Positions 1 through 5,092 of a stretch of 8,927 nucleotides of DNA are shown here, piece after piece. A model generated the notes under the pieces. That model ran no database searches. It was not told the DNA's origin and worked only from the letters and a program-made list of their open reading frames with translations. Each line of letters begins with the position of its first letter. The first letter of the stretch is position 1. Made by a program: the position numbers and the translations under genes. Source of the DNA: Anaerolineales bacterium. GTDB taxonomy: Bacteria; Chloroflexota; Anaerolineae; Anaerolineales; DRMV01. Where the stretch lies: contig WFVP01000374.1 in the NCBI GenBank assembly GCA_015491595.1, positions 1 to 8,927 on the forward strand. The letters are read 5' to 3'.

Positions 1-761
1 GCCGCGCGGCCTTCGGCCACCACCGTGCCGTTGATGCGCACCCGGCCTTGGAGTTCCTGCCAGCGGGGAAGGACCTCCCATGCGCTCACCACTTCCGCGG
101 CCATGGCCGTGGCGAAGTTCTTGGCCTTTACCGGGCCGAAGCCCGAACGCATCTCCGCGGCCTGTACGTCTCGGGCGGAGAAGTCGTTGAGCACGAAGAA
201 GCCGCCAATGGCCTCCCGGGCTGCTTCGGGCGTGGCGTTACGCAGGGGTCGGACGATGACGAAGCCCAGCTCCAGTTCGTAGTCCAGGGCCCGGGTGTAG
301 GACGGCCAGGGCACGGTCTCGCCTTCGGTGATGAAGGACAGGGGGTTGCTCATGTAGTAGATGGGCCGTTGGTACCACAGCGCCGAAGGCCGCACCTTGG
401 GGTGGGGTTTCTTGAAGATGGCTTCGTACAGGTTCACCACCCGATAGGCCGTGGGCGCGAAGCGTCGCAGCCAGCCCTTGGTGGCCTGGATGGCGTGCGC
501 TTCAAAGAGCATGAAGTCTCGAAACGTCAGAGGGCGGAAGGGAAGCAGGGGCGTGGGGTCGAAGGGCTCCGGTTCCCGGCCCTGGGCCAGCAGGTCCTGC
601 AACTGGGCCTCCCCTTCGGGACCCTGAGCCAGCAGAGCCACCAGGTCCCGCGCGGCCTCCCCCAGTTCCTCTTCAAAGGCCGTCAGGGGGAACCACTGGT
701 CCTCCCACCACACGGCCACGGCATAAGAACCATCCTGCAGGCGCACCCTTCGGTACCGCAT
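1..761 (-). CDS. Fumarylacetoacetate hydrolase (FAH) family protein, C-terminus cut off by window edge
   Basis: The leftward frame is open from an ATG at 761 to the window edge, giving 253 codons with no stop. The start is supported by a perfect AAGGAGGT ribosome site at 767-774, five bases upstream. An N-terminal domain of about 75 residues is followed by the FAH fold. The segment FRDFMLFEAHA places Asp82 and His89 seven residues apart, like the metal Asp and catalytic His of mammalian FAH. DYELELG (160-166) gives the two metal Glu residues (162, 164), and LNDFSARDVQ (191-200) gives the third-shell Asp193. GPVKAKNF (209-216) supplies Lys residues. Such enzymes cleave C-C bonds in acylpyruvates or hydrate 2-keto-enoates in aromatic catabolism. 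The exact substrate cannot be read from sequence. It lies downstream of the cyclase-family gene on the same strand, separated by a heptad-repeat spacer, so co-transcription is likely. Family assignment is firm; substrate is unknown. Confidence 0.9.
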   Translation of the reverse strand, partial: MRYRRVRLQDGSYAVAVWWEDQWFPLTAFEEELGEAARDLVALLAQGPEGEAQLQDLLAQGREPEPFDPTPLLPFRPLTFRDFMLFEAHAIQATKGWLRRFAPTAYRVVNLYEAIFKKPHPKVRPSALWYQRPIYYMSNPLSFITEGETVPWPSYTRALDYELELGFVIVRPLRNATPEAAREAIGGFFVLNDFSARDVQAAEMRSGFGPVKAKNFATAMAAEVVSAWEVLPRWQELQGRVRINGTVVAEGRA

Positions 762-788
762 CCTCAACCTCCTTCGGGGGAAATGGGA

Positions 789-915
789 GCAGATAGCAGA
801 TGGCAGATGGCAGATGGCAGATGGCAGATGGCGGTTGGTGGTTGGTTAGGTGGCGGAACGTAAATGGTCCGTCGATTCTCCCCAACCTCCCACTATCCGC
901 CATCCGCTCTCCGCC
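789..915 (-). repeat. Heptad-repeat element 1, inverted arms around a core, between cyclase and FAH genes
   Basis: On the plus strand 789-830 holds one GCAGATA and five GCAGATG heptads, then variants GCGGTTG and GTGGTTG to about 851. After a core (852-885) containing AATGGTCC at 863-870, heptads of opposite sense (CTATCCG, CCATCCG, CTCTCCG) run to 915. That is directly against the stop codon of the leftward cyclase gene (916-918). Read in the direction of transcription, the CTGCCAT-type heptads end about 14 bases before the AAGGAGGT of the FAH gene. The two arms are partly complementary and could fold. No protein-coding role is supported. Confidence 0.85.
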
Positions 916-1674
916 TCACTCCAGGATGGCGACCACGCGCGCGGGGCCGGCGCTGGCGCCCTCGATTTTCAGGGGGAACGCAGCCACCTTGAAGCCATGG
1001 GGCGGCAGTTGGTCCAGGTTGACCAGCCGCTCGATTTGGGCGTAGGGCAGGTCCAGTTGGTGCGCGGCCCAGAAGATGCCCGGCTTTCGGGCCTCCAGCG
1101 CGGCCTGGGCCTGGATGTCCAGGGGTGCGTCCCAGCTCCAGGCGTCAATGCCCATGACCCGGATGCCCTGGTCGTAGAGCCAGCGAGTGGCCTCGGGGCT
1201 GACGCCGGGCCCCATGAGGAAGTAGTTGGGATGGTCGTAGAACTTGTCCATCCCGGTGCGCACCAGCACGATGTCCAGGGGCTTGAGGGTGTACCCGATG
1301 CGGTCCAGTTCCTTCTGGATGTCCTCCACGGTGATGACCTGGCCTCGTTCCCGGCCCGTCATGTCCAGTACCACGCCGTCGGCGAAGAACCACTCCAGGG
1401 GAAGTTGGTCGATGGTGGCCGCGGGTTTGCCCTGGATGCGGGAGTTGTAGTGGTAGGGCGCGTCCACGTGGGTGGCGTCATGGGTGCCCAGCCGGGTGAT
1501 GGTCTCCGTGGCCCAGCCCTCACCGTCCTTGAGGAGGTCGCGCGGCACCTTGAAGAAGTGCTCGATTTGGGCCGCGCCTTCTTGATGGCTGTGGTATTGG
1601 ATGTGCACCTGGAAGGGTTCGGGGGTTTCGGGAGGTGTGTTCCGAATGGGAGCCGACAGATCAATGAAACGCAT
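916..1674 (-). CDS. Cyclase-family (PF04199, kynurenine formamidase/isatin hydrolase-like) metal hydrolase
   Basis: This is a 252-residue protein of usual family length. Its signature LGTHDATHVDAPYHY (62-76) carries His65, His69, Asp71 and His75 with the spacing H-x3-H-x-D-x3-H seen in bacterial kynurenine formamidase (KynB), a Zn/Mn-binding site. The C-terminal half keeps GPGVSPEA, GIDAWSWD and a final PLKIEGASAGPARVVAI segment typical of the family. An upstream in-frame start would add 21 residues, but the ATG at 1674 is chosen because GGAGGT (plus 1681-1686) sits six bases before it and the protein then begins MRFIDLSAPI, the normal family start. Members hydrolyse amides, lactams or cyclic esters such as formylkynurenine and isatin. 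The partner FAH-family gene downstream suggests successive hydrolytic steps of one catabolic route; that is inference. A promoter lies at 1709-1737. Confidence 0.9.
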   Translation of the reverse strand: MRFIDLSAPIRNTPPETPEPFQVHIQYHSHQEGAAQIEHFFKVPRDLLKDGEGWATETITRLGTHDATHVDAPYHYNSRIQGKPAATIDQLPLEWFFADGVVLDMTGRERGQVITVEDIQKELDRIGYTLKPLDIVLVRTGMDKFYDHPNYFLMGPGVSPEATRWLYDQGIRVMGIDAWSWDAPLDIQAQAALEARKPGIFWAAHQLDLPYAQIERLVNLDQLPPHGFKVAAFPLKIEGASAGPARVVAILE

Positions 1675-1708
1675 CGTGCCACCTCCGGGAATATGATATG
1701 TTTGCCGC

Positions 1709-1737
1709 ATGATAGCATAGAGGGAAAATGGAGACAA
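1709..1737 (-). promoter_or_regulatory. Sigma-70-type promoter for the cyclase-FAH unit
   Basis: On the minus strand, TTGTCT (plus 1732-1737) is followed after exactly 17 bases by TATCAT (plus 1709-1714). These match the -35 consensus at 4 of 6 and the -10 consensus at 5 of 6. The predicted start near 1702 leaves a leader of roughly 28 bases that contains the GGAGGT site. No other promoter-like pair was seen for this unit. Confidence 0.6.
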
Positions 1738-1799
1738 GGGGTTTCAGAATGAAAAGCCCTGCAGGAGGTTTTCTCAGGTGAGCCCTTCGGGGATTTCGG

Positions 1800-1805
1800 T
1801 ATAAT
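1800..1805 (+). promoter_or_regulatory. -10 box of the tRNA-Leu gene
   Basis: A perfect TATAAT lies 13 bases before the mature 5' end of the tRNA. The expected -35 position (about 1777-1782, GGTGAG) is not consensus, so the promoter rests on the -10 box and its placement alone. Confidence 0.5.
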
Positions 1806-1818
1806 CGTGCAGGAACAT

Positions 1819-1902
1819 GGGCATGTGGCGGAATTGGTAGACGCGCGGGACTTAGGATCCCGTGCCGGCAACGGCGTGAGGGTTCGAGTCCCTCCATGCC
1901 CA
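1819..1902 (+). tRNA. tRNA-Leu (anticodon UAG)
   Basis: This is an 84-base class II tRNA. The acceptor stem GGGCATG (1819-1825) pairs perfectly with CATGCCC (1895-1901), with discriminator A at 1902. The D arm contains GGAATTGGTAGAC. The anticodon stem CGGGA/TCCCG encloses the loop CTTAGGA, giving anticodon TAG, which reads CUA and by wobble other CUN leucine codons. A long variable arm (about TGCCGGCAACGGCG) is followed by a T arm of GAGGG/CCCTC enclosing TTCGAGT. The 3' CCA is not encoded and must be added by CCA transferase. An intrinsic terminator follows 6 bases after the gene. Confidence 0.97.
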
Positions 1903-1908
1903 TGGAAC

Positions 1909-1936
1909 GGGGCGGTCCGTGGACCGTCCCTTTTTT
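1909..1936 (+). terminator. Rho-independent terminator after tRNA-Leu
   Basis: GGGGCGGTCC (1909-1918) pairs with GGACCGTCCC (1921-1930) through one G-U wobble, giving about 9 usable pairs closed by a four-base loop. Six T residues follow (1931-1936). It should end the tRNA transcript and separate it from leuB. Confidence 0.9.
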
Positions 1937-1938
1937 GG

Positions 1939-1944
1939 TATAAC
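1939..1944 (+). promoter_or_regulatory. Possible -10 box for the leuB unit
   Basis: TATAAC starts two bases after the T tract of the terminator and about 45 bases before the leuB start. The matching -35 region falls inside the terminator stem and has no clear consensus. A promoter is needed here if the terminator is efficient, but the evidence is only the -10 match and location. Confidence 0.3.
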
Positions 1945-1949
1945 TGCTT

Positions 1950-1963
1950 CCGTTCGAAAACGG
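1950..1963 (+). other. Small hairpin in the leuB leader
   Basis: CCGTT and AACGG form a perfect 5-bp stem around CGAA. It lies 9 bases before the leuB GGAGG site in the predicted leader. It has no T tract and is too short to call a terminator or riboswitch. It may shape the leader or mean nothing. Confidence 0.35.
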
Positions 1964-1988
1964 CCACGGTTGGAGGAAGGTGTTCCCC

Positions 1989-3074
1989 ATGGAGGCGCGA
2001 CTGGTTCTTCTTCCCGGCGATGGCATTGGCCCGGAGGTCATCGGGGCCGCGGCTGCGGTGCTCAGGGCCGTGGCGCGACGTTTCGGGCACGTCTTTCACC
2101 TGGAGGAGTACCCCATCGGAGGGACGGCCATCGAGGCCACGGGGGAACCCCTGCCCCCGGACACCCTCCAGGCCTGCCTGGAGGCCGATGCCGTGCTCCT
2201 GGGCGCGGTGGGGGACCCTAAATGGGACCGGCCCGACCTGCCCGTGCGACCGGAGCAGGGTCTGCTGGCCCTGCGGAAGGCCATGGGGGTGTACGCCAAC
2301 CTCCGGCCGGTCAGGGTGTTCCCGGCTCTGGTGCACGCTTCCCCCTTGAAGCCCGAAATCGTTCGGGGAACGGACTTCGTGGTGGTGCGGGAACTCACGG
2401 GCGGCCTGTACTTCGGACCCCGCCAGGAGCCCAGGGAAGGACGGGCTTACGACACCATGGTCTACACCGAAGCCGAAATCCGTCGGGTGGCCCGCGTGGC
2501 CGCGCGGCTGGCCCTGAAGCGCGGGCGCCATCTGGTGAGCGTGGACAAGGCCAACGTCCTGGCTTCCTCCCGGCTGTGGCGTCAGGTGGTCCAGCAGGTG
2601 GTGGACGAGGAATTCCCCCAGGTGACCCTGGAGCACATGCTGGTGGATGCTGCGGCCATGCATCTGCTGCGCCGTCCCACCACCTTTGACGTCCTCGTGA
2701 CGGCCAACATGTTCGGGGACATTCTGACGGACGAAGCCGCGGCCCTGGCGGGCTCTCTGGGGATGCTGCCCAGCGCCTCGTTGGGGGAAACCCACAACCG
2801 TCATGGGTTCCCCAGGGGCTTATACGAACCCGTCCACGGCTCCGCACCCGACATCGCGGGACAGGGCATCGCCAACCCCCTTGGGGCCATCCTGAGCGCC
2901 GCATTGCTCCTGCGCCACTCCCTGGGTCTGGAGGAGGAGGCGCGCGCGGTGGAGGAGGCCGTGGAACGGGTGCTGGAACAGGGCTACCGCACCGTGGACC
3001 TGGCCGTAGAAGAGGAACCCGTGGGCACGCGGGAGATGACCCGCGCGGTGGAAAAGGCTCTGACGCAGAGTTGA
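1989..3074 (+). CDS. leuB: 3-isopropylmalate dehydrogenase
   Basis: The 361-residue enzyme oxidises and decarboxylates 3-isopropylmalate to 2-oxoisocaproate with NAD+ in leucine synthesis (cytosolic dimer, Mg2+). Family marks in order are [10 protein letters not shown] (7-16), [10 protein letters not shown] (71-80) and substrate arginines in [15 protein letters not shown] (R96, R106). Next come [10 protein letters not shown] with R134 and Y141, VDKANVL with K187, Asp220, and [12 protein letters not shown] with D244 and D248. The adenosine-loop segment [18 protein letters not shown] follows. The leucine-type VGDPKWD and [10 protein letters not shown] argue for LeuB over homoisocitrate dehydrogenase. 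ATG 1989 is preferred over GTG 1980 because GGAGG at 1972-1976 lies 12 bases before the ATG but only 3 before the GTG, and family proteins start here. Residues 266-276 form an unusually long loop encoded by a palindrome. The other leu genes are not in this window. A heptad array starts right after the stop. Confidence 0.95.
   Translation: MEARLVLLPGDGIGPEVIGAAAAVLRAVARRFGHVFHLEEYPIGGTAIEATGEPLPPDTLQACLEADAVLLGAVGDPKWDRPDLPVRPEQGLLALRKAMGVYANLRPVRVFPALVHASPLKPEIVRGTDFVVVRELTGGLYFGPRQEPREGRAYDTMVYTEAEIRRVARVAARLALKRGRHLVSVDKANVLASSRLWRQVVQQVVDEEFPQVTLEHMLVDAAAMHLLRRPTTFDVLVTANMFGDILTDEAAALAGSLGMLPSASLGETHNRHGFPRGLYEPVHGSAPDIAGQGIANPLGAILSAALLLRHSLGLEEEARAVEEAVERVLEQGYRTVDLAVEEEPVGTREMTRAVEKALTQS
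2784..2813 (+). repeat. Palindrome inside leuB
   Basis: GGGGAAACCCA (2784-2794) and TGGGTTCCCC (2804-2813) form a 10-bp stem with one bulged A and a 9-base loop. It is in frame and encodes the stretch from GETHNRH to about FP, which corresponds to a loop longer than in the LeuB proteins I know. Confidence 0.6.
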
Positions 3075-3151
3075 CCGCGGACCGCAGTCCGCCGACGGCC
3101 AACGACCAACGGCTATCTGCCATCTGCCATCTGCCATCTGCTATCTGCCAA
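3075..3151 (+). repeat. Heptad-repeat array 2 between leuB and argC/lysY
   Basis: Exactly eleven consecutive 7-base units fill the gap from the base after the leuB stop to the argC ribosome site AAGGAGGT (3152-3159). The last six units are CGGCTAT, three CTGCCAT, CTGCTAT and CTGCCAA. The first five drift to CCGCGGA, CCGCAGT, CCGCCGA, CGGCCAA and CGACCAA but keep the 7-base phase. Bases 3077-3092 can also form a 6-bp hairpin. Unlike the other two elements this one has a single arm. Confidence 0.85.
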
Positions 3152-3162
3152 AAGGAGGTCAC

Positions 3163-4194
3163 ATGATTCGGGCATCCATCGTGGGCGCTTCGGGCTACAC
3201 CGGCGGCGAGTTGTTGCGTCTTTTGCTGGACCATCCCCAGGTAGAGGTCCACCAGGTGACCTCGCGACGGTATGCCGGGTACTACGTCTACCAGGTTCAC
3301 CCCAATCTGAGGAAGCGGACCCGACTCAAGTTCGTCCATCCCGACGCGCTGGAGCCCGTGGACGTGCTCTTCCTCGCCCTGCCCCATGGGGAAGCCCAGA
3401 AGCACATCGAGCATTGGGCCTCCCTGGCCACGTACCTCATCGACCTCTCGGCGGACTTTCGCCTCAAGGACCCCGACCTGTACCAGCGCTGGTATGGCGA
3501 ACCCCACCGGGCACCGGAATGGCTCTCCCGGTTCGTCTACGGTTTGCCGGAATTGCATCGGGAAGAACTGCGTCAGGCCCGCTATGTGAGCGGGGTGGGA
3601 TGCAACGCCACGGCCACCATCCTGGCCATCTGGCCCGCGGTGCGCGCGGGGTTGGTGGACCTGGAACGGGGGCTCATCGGTGAAATCAAGGTGGGGTCTT
3701 CCGAAGGCGGCGCGGACCCCAACCCCGGCTCTCATCACCCCGAACGGGCAGGCATCGTGCGCACCTACGCGCCCATCGGGCACCGCCACACCGCGGAAGT
3801 CATCCAGGAACTGGGCGTGACGGACGTCTACCTCACCATGACCTCGGTAGACCTGATTCGGGGGGCCATGGCCACGGTCCATGCCTGGGTCCGGCCGGGC
3901 GTGACGGAGAAGGACTTGTGGAAGGCCTACCGCGCGGCGGTGCAGGAGAACCCCTTCCTGCGGCTGGTCAAGGAACGGCGGGGGATTCACCGGGTGCCCG
4001 ACCCCAAGATTCTGGCCGGGTCCAACTACGCGGACCTGGGTTTCGCCCTGGATGAGGCCTCCGGCCACCTGGTCGCCATGTGCGCCATCGACAACCTGAT
4101 GAAGGGCGCGGCCGGGTCCGCGGTGCAGGCCATGAACCTCATGCTGGGCTTCGACGAGACCGAGGGCCTGACCTTCCCCGGATTGCACCCTTGA
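3163..4194 (+). CDS. N-acetyl-gamma-glutamyl-phosphate reductase family; probably LysY-type [LysW]-aminoadipate/glutamate phosphate reductase
   Basis: The 343-residue NADPH-dependent reductase belongs to the ArgC family, which turns an acyl phosphate into a semialdehyde in arginine or lysine synthesis. It has the Rossmann start VGASGYTGGELLR (7-19), SADFRLKDP (96-104) and the catalytic cysteine in GVGCNATAT (Cys147). It also has HHPERAG (191-197), GHRHTAE with the active-site His208, and AIDNLMKGAAGSAVQA near the end. Standard ArgC usually has GCYPT around the cysteine. The GCNAT, SRRYAG and HHPERAG forms and the ending FPGLHP match my recollection of Thermus LysY, which acts on substrates held by the carrier LysW. 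The ATG follows AAGGAGGT by three bases. Its stop lies 8 bases before hisA, so the two are tightly coupled. The ArgC family is certain; LysY subtype is likely, not proven, so no symbol is given. Confidence 0.9.
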   Translation: MIRASIVGASGYTGGELLRLLLDHPQVEVHQVTSRRYAGYYVYQVHPNLRKRTRLKFVHPDALEPVDVLFLALPHGEAQKHIEHWASLATYLIDLSADFRLKDPDLYQRWYGEPHRAPEWLSRFVYGLPELHREELRQARYVSGVGCNATATILAIWPAVRAGLVDLERGLIGEIKVGSSEGGADPNPGSHHPERAGIVRTYAPIGHRHTAEVIQELGVTDVYLTMTSVDLIRGAMATVHAWVRPGVTEKDLWKAYRAAVQENPFLRLVKERRGIHRVPDPKILAGSNYADLGFALDEASGHLVAMCAIDNLMKGAAGSAVQAMNLMLGFDETEGLTFPGLHP

Positions 4195-4202
4195 GGGAAG
4201 CC

Positions 4203-4958
4203 ATGGGTGTGTTGTTCGACGTCTACCCGGCGATTGACCTTCGCCACGGTCGGGTGGTGCGGTTGATGCAAGGGGACCCGGAGCGGGAGACGGCCTATGC
4301 CTCGGACCCGCGGGAGGTCGCCCGGCGGTGGCTGGAGGCCGGCGCCCGCTGGTTGCACGTGGTGAACCTGGACGCCGCGCTGGGCGAGGACGACGCGGCC
4401 AATCGGGCCTGGCTCCCGGCCCTGCTGGACCTGACGGCCCGATACGGCGCGCGCCTCCAGTGGGGCGGCGGTGTGCGCACGTATGAGGCCCTGGACAACC
4501 TGCTGCGCCTGGGGGTGCATCGGGTCATGGTGGGGAGCATGGCCCTGAAGCGCCCCCTGGACCTGAGCCGTGGCCTGGATACCTGGGGTTCGGCCCGCAT
4601 CGTGCTGAGCCTGGACGCCCGCGGCGGCAGGGTGCGCATCGCGGGATGGCGAGAGGAAACGGAGGTCTCCCCCCTGGACCTGGCCGAATTCTGGAACGAC
4701 CGGGGGATTCGTTTCTTCCTGTACACCGACGTGGCCCGGGACGGCACATTGCAGGGCCCCGATGTGGACACGGCCACGGCCATCGCGCGGCGGACCCGGG
4801 CCCACGTGCTGCTGGCGGGCGGCGTCAGTCGCCTGGAACACGTCCGCCAGGCCCGGGACGCCGGCCTGGCCGGGGTGGTCATCGGCCGGGCCCTCTACGA
4901 GGGCACCCTCCGGCTGACCGACGCCCTGCGCATCGCGAGAGGAGCAGATGGCGGATAG
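4203..4958 (+). CDS. hisA: Phosphoribosylformimino-AICAR-phosphate isomerase (ProFAR isomerase)
   Basis: The 251-residue (beta/alpha)8 barrel catalyses the Amadori rearrangement of ProFAR to PRFAR, the fourth step of histidine synthesis. Seen are PAIDLRHGRVVRLMQGD (9-25) with catalytic Asp12, WGGGVRT (87-93), VMVGSMAL (108-115) and LSLDARGG (135-142). YTDVARDGTLQGPD (174-187), LLAGGVS (203-209) and IGRALYEG (227-234) follow, covering both phosphate-binding halves. The open frame extends up to 4080, but that part overlaps argC. ATG 4203 gives the normal N-terminus, with GAGGG at 4193-4197 overlapping the argC stop, which suggests translational coupling. The last codons (Ala-Asp-Gly-Gly) and the TAG stop are made of the first two units of heptad element 3. 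The tail is therefore repeat-derived and only slightly longer than normal. No other his genes are in the window. HisA from a His-Trp dual PriA cannot be fully excluded. Confidence 0.94.
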   Translation: MGVLFDVYPAIDLRHGRVVRLMQGDPERETAYASDPREVARRWLEAGARWLHVVNLDAALGEDDAANRAWLPALLDLTARYGARLQWGGGVRTYEALDNLLRLGVHRVMVGSMALKRPLDLSRGLDTWGSARIVLSLDARGGRVRIAGWREETEVSPLDLAEFWNDRGIRFFLYTDVARDGTLQGPDVDTATAIARRTRAHVLLAGGVSRLEHVRQARDAGLAGVVIGRALYEGTLRLTDALRIARGADGG

Positions 4959-5070
4959 CGGATAGCAGTTGGCAGATGGTGGATAACAGAGAATGGTCCC
5001 CTATCCGCCATCCGCTATCTCTGCTATCTGCCAACTGCCAACTGCCAACTGCCAACTGCCATCTGCTATC
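4944..5070 (+). repeat. Heptad-repeat element 3, inverted arms around a core, between hisA and FAD oxidoreductase
   Basis: The left arm (4944-4985) reads GCAGATG, GCGGATA twice, GCAGTTG, GCAGATG and GTGGATA. The core contains AATGGTCC (4992-4999). The right arm (5001-5070) runs in the opposite sense: CTATCCG, CCATCCG, a two-base phase slip near 5020, TGCTATC, four TGCCAAC, TGCCATC and TGCTATC. Bases 4944-4958 are complementary to 5001-5015 at 14 of 15 positions, so a large hairpin is possible. The left arm overlaps the end of hisA and supplies its stop; the right arm ends 9 bases before the AGGAGG of the next gene. Confidence 0.88.
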
Positions 5071-5092
5071 TTCCCCTCCAGGAGGAACCTCC

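Noticed and set aside
789..850. CRISPR array
   Set aside because: The unit is 7 bases with no spacers and no cas genes nearby; it is a short tandem repeat.
48..863. Long plus-strand open frame opposite the FAH gene
   Set aside because: It is a shadow of the leftward FAH gene in high-GC DNA, has no recognisable motif, and its end is made of translated heptad repeats.
800..863. Small peptide rich in Met-Ala-Asp-Gly-Arg-Trp-Gln encoded by the repeat
   Set aside because: It arises from translating 7-base units in three frames and lacks a ribosome site or independent support.
1783..1792. CCC-TTCG-GGG hairpin as a terminator before the tRNA
   Set aside because: The stem is only three pairs and there is no T tract.
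1937..1988. Leucine T-box or attenuator leader for leuB
   Set aside because: The leader is too short, has no leucine-rich leader peptide and no T-box sequence; only a 5-bp hairpin is present.
1359..2804. A 481-codon minus-strand frame across cyclase, tRNA and leuB
   Set aside because: It crosses a tRNA and terminator and is antisense to leuB; composition is low-complexity Gly/His/Pro typical of antisense GC-rich frames.
1980..3074. GTG 1980 as the leuB start, or homoisocitrate dehydrogenase as the product
   Set aside because: GTG 1980 is only 3 bases from GGAGG, and the VGDPKWD and [10 protein letters not shown] motifs are of the LeuB type.
2395..4188. A 597-codon minus-strand frame opposite leuB and argC
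   Set aside because: The opposite strand carries two well-supported enzymes, and this frame runs through the heptad array with no domain.
4080..4202. N-terminal extension of hisA
   Set aside because: It lies wholly inside argC in another frame, and HisA homologues start at the PAIDL strand reached from ATG 4203.
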